Below, piece by piece: positions 8,741 through 16,085 of a stretch of DNA of 64,000 nt. This DNA is from Mesobacillus foraminis. GTDB lineage: Bacteria > Bacillota > Bacilli > Bacillales > Cytobacillaceae. The stretch lies in contig NZ_SLVV01000002.1 in the NCBI RefSeq assembly GCF_004340465.1, positions 310,001-374,000 on the forward strand, in the 5' to 3' direction. Position 1 is the stretch's first letter. The number at the start of each line of letters is the position of its first letter. The position numbers were made by a program, and so were the translations under genes. The notes beneath the pieces are model-generated. The model saw nothing but the letters and a program-made list of their open reading frames with translations. It searched no databases and had not been told where the DNA came from.

Positions 8741-9734
8741 GCTCAAAGGCCCCCTCTTCACCCAGTAATGGTTGTGGGACAGCTAAATTAAATGTATCGA
8801 TATCGATGATATATTTTGGCCGTCCTTTAGTCTCTTTATAGATTTTCCCTATATATTCCCCCACCAGGCCAATGGCGATGAGCTGCAGGCCTCCAATCAG
8901 CCATATGGAGGTAATCATGGAAGTCCAGCCAGATTCCGTGTGCCCAAAGAATTTCAGTGAGAGAAAGTAGCTTCCGAACAATAAACTAACCAAAAACGAC
9001 AGACACCCAACCAACAGGACCATACGAATGGGCGTCACAGAAAAAGAGGTAATTCCATCTAGTGCAAAAGCAAGCATTTTCTTCAGCGGGTATTTTGTCT
9101 CCCCGGCAGCCCTTTCTTTTCGATCATAGTAAATGGAAGTGGACTGGAATCCGATCAGTGGAACAATCCCTCTGAGGAACATATTGGCTTCCCCGAATCT
9201 TTCAAGTTCCTCGACAGCTCGCCTACTCATCAGCCGGTAATCAGCATGATTGTACACAAGATTAACTCCCATTTTTTTCATCAATTTATAAAAGCCCTCA
9301 GCTGTAGTCCTTTTGAAGAAGGTATCCGTATCCCTCCTGTCCCTTACCCCATAGACAACCTCATACCCTTCCTTAAACTTCTGGATGAACTTTTGAATCA
9401 CATCAATGTCGTCCTGCAGGTCCGCATCAATGCTGACGATACAATCGCTGGTCTTTTTAGCTGCAAACAGACCAGCCAGGAGCGCATTTTGGTGGCCGAC
9501 ATTCCTTGCGAGTTTTATCCCTCTAATAAATTCTCCTTTAATGCTTTCCTTATAAATCATTTTCCACGTGTCATCTCTGCTTCCGTCATCAACAAATAAA
9601 ATCCTGCTCTTTTCAGAAACCTGCTTTTCCCTGACCATATCCGCCAAAAGGCCAGTCAATTGTTTCATGGTTTCGGTCAAAACTTCTTCTTCGTTATAGC
9701 ATGGTACTACAATTGCTAATACTGGCTCGTCCAT
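8676..9734 (-). CDS. family 2 glycosyltransferase (GtrB/CsbB-like)
   Basis: A 352-residue polyprenyl-phosphate sugar transferase. A GT-A domain opens with VLAIVVPCYNEEEVL and contains the metal-binding DADLQDD. Two transmembrane helices follow near residues 230-310 (VLLVGCLSFLVSLLFG; SIWLIGGLQLIAIGLVGEYIG). This is the layout of CsbB, YkoT and phage GtrB. The ATG at 9734 is chosen because GGAGG lies 8 bases upstream. A GTG at 9770 is in frame but has no ribosome site. It is preceded by the DUF6044-like gene and followed by gtrA, so the three probably act together on a cell envelope polymer. Confidence 0.88.
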   Translation of the reverse strand: MDEPVLAIVVPCYNEEEVLTETMKQLTGLLADMVREKQVSEKSRILFVDDGSRDDTWKMIYKESIKGEFIRGIKLARNVGHQNALLAGLFAAKKTSDCIVSIDADLQDDIDVIQKFIQKFKEGYEVVYGVRDRRDTDTFFKRTTAEGFYKLMKKMGVNLVYNHADYRLMSRRAVEELERFGEANMFLRGIVPLIGFQSTSIYYDRKERAAGETKYPLKKMLAFALDGITSFSVTPIRMVLLVGCLSFLVSLLFGSYFLSLKFFGHTESGWTSMITSIWLIGGLQLIAIGLVGEYIGKIYKETKGRPKYIIDIDTFNLAVPQPLLGEEGAFEHDGIQERDAFSYAAGKLSETK

Positions 9735-9769
9735 AGCTGCATCCTCCATGTTGTTGTTAGTTGTTGGCA

Positions 9770-11491
9770 CTATAAGGTTTTATATAAGTAAATTTTCCAC
9801 GCGGAGCTTTTGGAATCAAAGACCTCCTCCAAAAAAAGACCATTTGACCCGGGATTTTCAATTGGCACCGACGAAAAAATGTATCTTCCCCCCATGTTCT
9901 TAAATGCATCGATATTCAGCTCTAGATTTTTAAGAGTCTTCTTAGTCTTTTTCTTGAACATATAATGCTTCCCCAATTCATCGGTGAAAAGGTAACAGCG
10001 GCCTCCCCATTCATCAAAATAGGTTCGTATGGTTATATTTTTCGCCAATTCCTTCTCGATAATCTTCCGGAATTCTCTTTTGTAGCTTAATGGATAGAAA
10101 TTATTGTAGGTGTCAAGTGTGTAAAACCCGTTATATTGGGCGATGGCAGGGTGAAGTCCAATACTTGCCACCCGGTAATCCTCCTGCGGGAGGCCAATAT
10201 GTTCTTTTATCTCCATGAATTGTTCTTCCGCGTAAAACTGTTCGACTGTAGGCTTGTTCTGATAAACTATTTCTTCATTTGAAAATGATAAAACAAGAAT
10301 CTGGGCAGCAATCAGCCAGGGGACGATTTTCCTCCATGCCTTCCCCTGCCCCAACAATATTCCCAGCCCTAATGCAAATAAAAGATACAGGACAAGAGGT
10401 CTTAAGAAATGGTACCGCGCAAAATTGAAGGTATCCAAAAAATGAAAGCGCTCCGTCAACGGGAGCCATCCCTTATAAAACCAAAAAGCATACCAGGCAG
10501 ACAAAAGGAAATTGAATGCGAACAAAAATACAAACACCTTTTCACGCTTCCAGCCCTTGTTGAGCCAGATATAATAAAAGGCAATCAACAATATTGGGAG
10601 AATGACAAGAGTATGAACCGTAAGGACATGGGTATGGCCGAGGACAAAATTTTTAAACGTCAGTCTGATTGAATGAAGGAATGAGAGCCGCGCATGAAAA
10701 TATTCATCCCGACTGTTTGGTTCATGATCAAATAAAAACGAGTAAAACAGCCGATACTCAACTAGCATATAAATCAGCGTCATATAAGCAATGGAAAATA
10801 AAAAGCGCCAGTTCCATCCTTTTCCCCTCATAAGATCTGTCAGCCAAAACAGCCCCATCGCACTAAGGAAAAAGAAAAAACCTAAAACAAGACTTGAGTA
10901 AAATGGCAGGAGGGTCAGGACTAAATAATTCTTCCAACTCTTTTCTCCCTGCCTGATATTAAGGAACGCCCATAGGGCCATCGGCATCCCCAGTGTGCTG
11001 AGCATTCCTGAAGGCCAAAAAGGGGTCATGGCAAAAGCCAGTGCCGTCCCAACACGAATAGCAGCCCGTTGCGGCCCAGGGACAATATGTTTCTTTAAAA
11101 GCAAATACATCCCTATAAAAGCAACAAAGCGGGTTAAGGCTTGACTTAAACCATAAGCAACCATGGTCGGAAACAGGGCATACAGCCAGACAATGACACT
11201 GAATTCTGTTCCAAAGGCATTTCTTTGCAGTTCGCCGTTAATAATCTGTGGAATTCTGGCATCAATTGACCCTGTGAGCTCGCCACTTTCAACCAGCACT
11301 TTATACCAGGCAAGATTTGAATCTAAATTATCATGAACTCGAATATGGGCGTCTTCGCCTAGCAGGAACAATGGGGAGAGAAACAAAGCCAATATGACCA
11401 GAGCTGCAAGAATGAGTGTTTGTTCTTTATCCCTTTCTTTTAAAACCAATAGTTTACACCTCATAATTCGAATAATCTGGGAGAGAGCCAT
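9770..11491 (-). CDS. polytopic membrane protein, DUF6044/YkoS-like (putative GT-C enzyme)
   Basis: A 573-residue protein with about ten hydrophobic helices and a C-terminal soluble part of about 170 residues. It has an early extracytoplasmic acidic motif (DAHIRVHDNLDSN near residue 50), the position where GT-C glycosyltransferases carry catalytic Asp residues. It resembles B. subtilis YkoS, which also neighbours a CsbB-type transferase (YkoT). Inference: it transfers the flipped sugar onto a surface polymer such as teichoic acid. Neither in-frame ATG (11491, 11464) has a good ribosome site, so the start is provisional. Confidence 0.72.
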   Translation of the reverse strand: MALSQIIRIMRCKLLVLKERDKEQTLILAALVILALFLSPLFLLGEDAHIRVHDNLDSNLAWYKVLVESGELTGSIDARIPQIINGELQRNAFGTEFSVIVWLYALFPTMVAYGLSQALTRFVAFIGMYLLLKKHIVPGPQRAAIRVGTALAFAMTPFWPSGMLSTLGMPMALWAFLNIRQGEKSWKNYLVLTLLPFYSSLVLGFFFFLSAMGLFWLTDLMRGKGWNWRFLFSIAYMTLIYMLVEYRLFYSFLFDHEPNSRDEYFHARLSFLHSIRLTFKNFVLGHTHVLTVHTLVILPILLIAFYYIWLNKGWKREKVFVFLFAFNFLLSAWYAFWFYKGWLPLTERFHFLDTFNFARYHFLRPLVLYLLFALGLGILLGQGKAWRKIVPWLIAAQILVLSFSNEEIVYQNKPTVEQFYAEEQFMEIKEHIGLPQEDYRVASIGLHPAIAQYNGFYTLDTYNNFYPLSYKREFRKIIEKELAKNITIRTYFDEWGGRCYLFTDELGKHYMFKKKTKKTLKNLELNIDAFKNMGGRYIFSSVPIENPGSNGLFLEEVFDSKSSAWKIYLYKTL

Positions 11492-11608
11492 TTTTAAGTT
11501 TTGCTTTTCTTTATGAAACTATTCCCTTAAATCCCAATTTCCGCGGGATAGGATTAGCCTGTGTTATCATAAACATAGAAGCAAATCATAAGGTACAGGG
11601 GGATTATT

Positions 11609-12469
11609 ATGATTAAAAAAGCAGTCATACCAGCAGCCGGGCTTGGCACACGATTCCTTCCGGCCACAAAGGCTCAGCCAAAGGAAATGCTCCCCATCGT
11701 AGATAAGCCGACCATTCAGTATATTATTGAGGAAGCTGTCCATTCCGGCATAGAAGATATCATCATTGTCACAGGCCGGAACAAGAGAGCCATCGAAGAT
11801 CATTTTGATAAATCCATTGAACTTGAGCTTTTACTGAAAAGAACGGGAAAAAAAGAAATGTTTGAAATGGTCGAAGAGATTTCAAACCTCGTGGACATTC
11901 ATTATGTCAGGCAAAAAGAACCTCTTGGCTTGGGGCATGCTGTACTATGTGCCAAAAAGTTTATTGGAGACGAACCATTTGCCGTCCTTCTAGGGGACGA
12001 TATTATCGACAGCACGGTCCCTGCCTTGTCCCAAATGATTGAAAAATACAATAAAGCAGGAACTGTGATTTTAGGCTGTAAGGAAGTTCCTATTTCGGAG
12101 GTAAACAAATACGGCATCGTCGGCCATGATGGTCACAACGGAGAGCTTTACCGGGTCAGACAACTGATCGAGAAGCCTGAGCCCCTTTCCGCGCCATCTA
12201 CACAAGCGATCATTGGCAGATACATCCTTACTCCTGCTATTTTTCCAATACTGGAAAAAACCAAGCCGGACATGAAAGGTGAAATCCAGCTGACCAATGC
12301 TCTGGATTTGCTCTTGAAGGAAGAGCCTGTCCATTCCTATCTCATAAAAGGGAAACGTTACGACGTTGGGGATAAATTTGGCTTTTTACAGGCAAATATT
12401 GATTTCGCCCTAAAACGGCCAGAGCTGAAGGAGCAGCTGCAAAATTATTTAAGGGAATTAAACATTTAG
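11609..12469 (+). CDS. galU: UTP-glucose-1-phosphate uridylyltransferase
   Basis: A 286-residue enzyme making UDP-glucose from UTP and glucose-1-phosphate in the cytoplasm. It carries the nucleotide-binding signature AAGLGTRFLPATKAQPKEM near residue 9, the substrate loop EKPEP near 186 and the GRYILTP strand. The length is slightly below B. subtilis GtaB (292), and a YngB- or YtdA-type paralogue is possible. CAGGGGG precedes the ATG by about 8 bases. It is divergent from the glycosylation genes and plausibly supplies their sugar nucleotide. Confidence 0.93.
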   Translation: MIKKAVIPAAGLGTRFLPATKAQPKEMLPIVDKPTIQYIIEEAVHSGIEDIIIVTGRNKRAIEDHFDKSIELELLLKRTGKKEMFEMVEEISNLVDIHYVRQKEPLGLGHAVLCAKKFIGDEPFAVLLGDDIIDSTVPALSQMIEKYNKAGTVILGCKEVPISEVNKYGIVGHDGHNGELYRVRQLIEKPEPLSAPSTQAIIGRYILTPAIFPILEKTKPDMKGEIQLTNALDLLLKEEPVHSYLIKGKRYDVGDKFGFLQANIDFALKRPELKEQLQNYLRELNI

Positions 12470-12586
12470 CTGCCCAGGATGTTTTTGTCTCTTCTTTTCT
12501 GATTGAGTTTGAACCTGAATGGACTTGAAATCGAGGACATGGGTTATCCTATCAAGTGAATAACTTTATGCAAAGGAGTTTTTAGG

Positions 12587-12718
12587 ATGACCCAATCTCA
12601 ACGGCAAAGAGAAAGGCAATGGCGGGAACGAAAAGAGCAGCAGAACGCCCACGGAAAAATTAAGTCTTTTGATCAGCTTGCGGAAGAAGCAGGCAAAACG
12701 GAGACTGAAAACAGGTAA
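12587..12718 (+). CDS. small charged protein, unknown function
   Basis: A 43-residue protein, MTQSQRQRERQWRERKEQQN at its start, very rich in Arg, Gln and Glu. AAAGGAG lies 9 bases before the ATG and a 9-bp-stem hairpin follows the stop. The composition and length recall a family of roughly 40-residue Bacillus proteins (possibly DUF6254). I am not certain of that match. Confidence 0.6.
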   Translation: MTQSQRQRERQWRERKEQQNAHGKIKSFDQLAEEAGKTETENR

Positions 12719-12724
12719 AAAACT

Positions 12725-12756
12725 CAAGACCGCAGGGCCAAACTGCGGTCTGCTTC
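12725..12756. terminator. hairpin terminator after small charged protein
   Basis: AGACCGCAG / CTGCGGTCT, a perfect 9-bp stem with a 7-base loop. The T tract is better on the minus strand (GAGTTTTTT), so it may serve both directions. Confidence 0.6.
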
Positions 12757-12854
12757 AGTATAATTCTCATTTATACATCGATCCCTGCCAGTTATTGATT
12801 GATTGTTTTGGTTTATGCATTAATTATTTATAGTTATACATTGATTCTTTGCGG

Positions 12855-12986
12855 TTATTGAAAAACCTGTTTCCCGGCTGTGAACACAAGGGAAAAACTG
12901 ATCCTTATTATTAAAACCATTCCTGCAAAAAAGGATGCTGCTGACAACCACGGGATGGCATTAATACTTTCATAAAATAATGACAT
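12855..12986 (-). CDS. small single-helix membrane protein
   Basis: A 43-residue open frame starting MSLFYESINAIPWLSAASFF. One hydrophobic helix spans residues 12-36 and a basic tail follows. GGAG lies 7 bases before the ATG. No homologue is recognised. The ordered N-out hydrophobic pattern and ribosome site support it, but it could be chance. Confidence 0.4.
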   Translation of the reverse strand: MSLFYESINAIPWLSAASFFAGMVLIIRISFSLVFTAGKQVFQ

Positions 12987-13041
12987 GTGGAGTCTCCATT
13001 ACTGAGTAAAAAAAGAGGTCCCCTCCCATTACATCGACGTT

Positions 13042-13365
13042 TTAACATCGTTTAAGGATATAGCAGCTTCCATCCTCTGCAAAAAACAAGTATTTCCCCT
13101 GTCTGATATTGAATTCAACCAAATGTTTATCATAAATAAGCTTTGAGGCCTTTTCAAATGGCTTAACAAGTCCAAGGTCCGGATCGAGGATGATATCGCG
13201 GCTTTGTAGTGTTGTTACAAAACCTTTTGGATTACAGTTCCTGTCGGGTCTCAGTTCCGTTGTCCATTCACCAGTTAAAAGAATGGACTGAGCTGTGATT
13301 TTCCCTCTCCTTGTCTGGACAGACCAAACCTTTCGGCAGTTGCACCTATAGATCCTGCACTTCAT
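13042..13365 (-). CDS. hypothetical protein with N-terminal cysteine motif
   Basis: A 107-residue protein opening MKCRIYRCNCRKVW, giving three closely spaced cysteines, with a fourth and fifth near residue 44 and at the very C-terminus. The body is basic with short predicted strands (KYLFFAEDGSCYILKRC at the end). The family is not recognised. It could bind a metal, but no classic zinc-ribbon spacing is present. A purine-rich GGTAGGTAGATGAG precedes the ATG. It stands alone. Confidence 0.6.
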   Translation of the reverse strand: MKCRIYRCNCRKVWSVQTRRGKITAQSILLTGEWTTELRPDRNCNPKGFVTTLQSRDIILDPDLGLVKPFEKASKLIYDKHLVEFNIRQGKYLFFAEDGSCYILKRC

Positions 13366-13463
13366 CTCATCTACCTACCTTCTGTCATAAGTAAAGAGTG
13401 TCTTGGTAATTGTATTCAAATTCAAAACAAATTATTGCTCAGCGTTATGAAACTGTATAAATT

Positions 13464-13491
13464 AAAAAGCAGCCCGCTGCTCCGGGCTGCC
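13464..13491 (-). terminator. terminator of acidic repeat protein gene
   Basis: GCAGCCCG / CGGGCTGC stem followed on the minus strand by TTTTTAAT, about 10 bases after the stop at 13501. Confidence 0.8.
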
Positions 13492-13500
13492 TCCACATTT

Positions 13501-14247
13501 TCATTCAACAATGTCAAAATCATCATAGCCAGTCAGATTATCCATATGACTGGCAATCATGGCAATGATCGTGCTTGCTTCTTCTTTTGTGAAGATGAAA
13601 TTCGATTCGTCTTTTAATAGTTCATCATCCTCAGTCCATATCCGATTTACCCTGCGAAGGACTCCATCTCCGGTGTCACTGACGATACCAAACTGATAGG
13701 TAACCTCTACCTCATCTTCCTTTTGGAATGCCGTCACTTCTGGTGTTTCCCACTCTACATCAATTTCTTCAAGCAGATCGCCATCATTGAGTTCACCAAC
13801 GAAATACTCTTCTTCCTCATCCTCAATCAAATCGCCATCTGCCAAATAAACTTCCTCATCGTCCTCATCGACAAAATAGACTTCTTCACCATCGTCATCT
13901 TCATCATCCACAAAATAAACTTCTTCTACATCATCATCATTCATGAATTCGTGAAAGCTTTCATGGACGGCGTCTACAATATCATCTATATCAGCAAGTA
14001 TGGTTCTGGACGGCTGTTCCAGGTCCACATCAAAGGTTTCCACATAGAATTCTTCATTATGGGGATCAAAAAACAAAGAGCAAAAATATTCTCTTTCATC
14101 ATCTAATGTTTCCACAAAAAACTCAATCCTTGGATGCTTTGCACTCCGGTCAATTGTCATATGCCCTGTCTGATCGTATTTTTCACAAATAGACTCAAGA
14201 TGATCCTGCAATTCACCTGTTACTCTGTCAAACCATTCCAATGACAT
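13501..14247 (-). CDS. acidic protein with EEVYFVD tandem repeats
   Basis: A 248-residue protein, strongly acidic, with no signal peptide or membrane helix. The N-terminal 85 residues look folded (SLEWFDRVTGELQDHLESI, then PRIEFFVETLDDEREYF). The middle, about residues 105-155, holds four degenerate copies of a 13-17 residue unit: EEVYFVDDEDDDG, EEVYFVDEDD, EEVYLADGDLIEDE, EEYFVGELNDGD. A second folded segment follows (VEVTYQFGIVSDTGDGVLRR). The ATG at 14247 follows AAGGGTGTGAGG, and an in-frame GTG at 14256 is less likely. The function is unknown. It could be a cation-binding or competitor-type acidic protein. Confidence 0.7.
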   Translation of the reverse strand: MSLEWFDRVTGELQDHLESICEKYDQTGHMTIDRSAKHPRIEFFVETLDDEREYFCSLFFDPHNEEFYVETFDVDLEQPSRTILADIDDIVDAVHESFHEFMNDDDVEEVYFVDDEDDDGEEVYFVDEDDEEVYLADGDLIEDEEEEYFVGELNDGDLLEEIDVEWETPEVTAFQKEDEVEVTYQFGIVSDTGDGVLRRVNRIWTEDDELLKDESNFIFTKEEASTIIAMIASHMDNLTGYDDFDIVE

Positions 14248-14360
14248 GCACCTCACACCCTTTCAATATGTTCCTCTTTACTATCTCCTACTTAGGCTAG
14301 AATTGCCCTAACATATATATCCAAATTTCCACATATCGGCAAACCACCCAAGAAACCCAT

Positions 14361-14386
14361 GTTTTTACCATTATTAAGTCGGGAAA
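14361..14386 (+). promoter_or_regulatory. SigB-like promoter of the YsnF-like gene
   Basis: GTTTTT (14361-14366) and GGGAAA (14381-14386) are separated by 14 bases, close to the SigB consensus GTTTAA-N12-15-GGGWAW. They lie 39 bases before the start of a general-stress-type protein. Confidence 0.55.
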
Positions 14387-14424
14387 AGGAAAAATGTATA
14401 AGCCAAAAGAGGAGCTGAATTAAA

Positions 14425-15327
14425 ATGAATTCAAACATTATTGGTGTTTATGATTCCCAGCAAGAAGTGATGAGTGCCATTCAGGATTTGCAAGACGATG
14501 GTTTCAGAGTCAGGGACCTTGGAATCATTGCCCGTACTGCGAATGGAGAGTCAACAATTGAAGATGAAACTGGAGCAAATGCCCTGGAATTTGAGACAGA
14601 CAAAAACCACCATAACGATGATGATTTAGTCAATACTCTTGCCCATCTTTACGATGATGTAGAGTTTAACGAGGAAAGAACAATAGGAAGATTTTTAGAA
14701 TTGGGATTGTCCCGTGAGCAGGCAAGGGAATATGCTTCGTATGTCGAAAACGGAAAAATCATTCTGTACAATGAAAACCAGGGCCCGGGTACGGGAAATG
14801 GCACAGCTGTTTCCGGTTACAATATTACCTCGGACACACGTTCAGGTCGAGGTTTATCATCGGGTACAGGCATACATGCAGACACTCAGCAAACATTATG
14901 GGATACAGATGACCAGGAACAAACCATGAAGCTTAGAGAAGAGGAACTTAATGTTACCAAGAACCCTGTGAAAACTGGGGAAGTTACCGTTCATAAAGAC
15001 GTAATCGAGGAACAAAAGAACATTGAAGTTCCCGTAACTCGTGAAGAGCTTTACATTGAACGCAGAAAAGCAGACGGAACAAGCCCGGACGGAGCCCCGA
15101 TTGGAGATGGGGAAACCATCAGGATTCCAATCAAGGAAGAAAAGGTAAACGTAAGCAAGCAAGAAATGGTTACAGAAGAACTCGTCATAGGAAAACGGCA
15201 GGTGCAGGATACGGAACAGGTAACCGAAACCGTCAGAAAAGAAGAGGTCAGACTTGAAGAGGATGGCAGAATTTCTCAAGACCGGAATTTAAATAAAGGG
15301 TATCGCCAAAAAAATAATGATCTATGA
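14425..15327 (+). CDS. YsnF-like general stress protein (YflT + DUF2382 domains)
   Basis: A 300-residue soluble protein in two parts. Residues 1-110 match the YflT/GSP17M domain that recognises stress proteins (NIIGVYDSQQEVMSAIQDLQ, then a SREQAREYASYVENGKIIL helix). Residues 165-285 form a DUF2382 domain with alternating KLREEELNV / GEVTVHKDV / EELYIERRK / RIPIKEEKV / EELVIGKR strands. B. subtilis ysnF is in the SigB regulon, which fits the promoter upstream. GAGGAG precedes the ATG. The molecular function is unknown. The DUF2382 part is similar to PRC-barrel-associated stress proteins. Confidence 0.85.
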   Translation: MNSNIIGVYDSQQEVMSAIQDLQDDGFRVRDLGIIARTANGESTIEDETGANALEFETDKNHHNDDDLVNTLAHLYDDVEFNEERTIGRFLELGLSREQAREYASYVENGKIILYNENQGPGTGNGTAVSGYNITSDTRSGRGLSSGTGIHADTQQTLWDTDDQEQTMKLREEELNVTKNPVKTGEVTVHKDVIEEQKNIEVPVTREELYIERRKADGTSPDGAPIGDGETIRIPIKEEKVNVSKQEMVTEELVIGKRQVQDTEQVTETVRKEEVRLEEDGRISQDRNLNKGYRQKNNDL

Positions 15328-15393
15328 TCATCCCCCGGTTTACTTGGATTGCCCTTTCCAGGTTAGCTATAACAAGCGACAAATTTTATTCTT

Positions 15394-15433
15394 AAGGCGT
15401 GATTTCCCAAAGGGGAGTCATGCCTCATTTTTT
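15394..15433 (+). terminator. terminator of the YsnF-like gene
   Basis: AGGCGTGATTTCCC pairs with GGGAGTCATGCCT across a short loop, with two internal mismatches. It is followed by CATTTTTTTAC. Confidence 0.75.
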
Positions 15434-15549
15434 TACTGTGCAACTGTTTTTAGGGGAAACTAAAAATCCTTGTTCCCATGAACTGTAATAAACCTGGTTA
15501 GTTTATTGTGGATAACCAGTAGGACAACTGACTGACTGCCTAAACACTG

Positions 15550-15743
15550 AAGCCGAATTGATCGGGAAATGACATCATGCCGTTGACAAGTCCAAAGCAA
15601 AGTAAACATCAGTGCGCAGGAAACATTATCTACCGATGAAGACGAAAAAGAAAGCGGAAAACAGCGGGAAAATGCCATCATAAAGTTCATGAAAAGGAAG
15701 CTGAAAACAGTGGCAAGATGACATCATTAGTGTCATGAAGCCG
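15550..15743. repeat. imperfect tandem repeats of about 46 bp
   Basis: Two adjacent 46-bp units (15652-15697 and 15698-15743) share AAGC-GAAAACAG, ATG-CATCAT and TCATGAA blocks. A third, more diverged copy starts at 15550 (GGGAAATGACATCATGCCGTT). They sit in the 758-bp gap 15328-16085, which otherwise holds the upstream terminator, the promoter of the next gene, and no open frame I can support. Confidence 0.55.
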
Positions 15744-16085
15744 AAGCCATCTCCATCCCCTGCAATTAGTTTACCGTTGATCCTCCCTGTATACTCGGCT
15801 GCCTTGGCCCTTAAAATTACCGTTCATCTTTCACTCCTTAATTAAATGCTTGCTATCAGTGGAATCGTTCACAAATTCTTCACTTTTCTGTTTTTAGGAA
15901 CCCTGTACTTTCCCCCTTACTTTTTTGAAAAAACCTTATTACAGCAGTGTTCAGACATCTTCCCTCTCCTTTCCGGCATTTAAACACCAGATTCTTATTT
16001 TCATATATTTACCAGGCTCTTTCCTATTTATATCATTTCCACTTGCTTTATAATGGGAAGTAGAATGAATGAGGAGTTGAATTGA

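Noticed and set aside
12770-12862. Short imperfect duplication TATACATCGATCC / TATACATTGATTC with TTATTGA
   Set aside because: About 25 bases with several mismatches in AT-rich DNA, probably chance.
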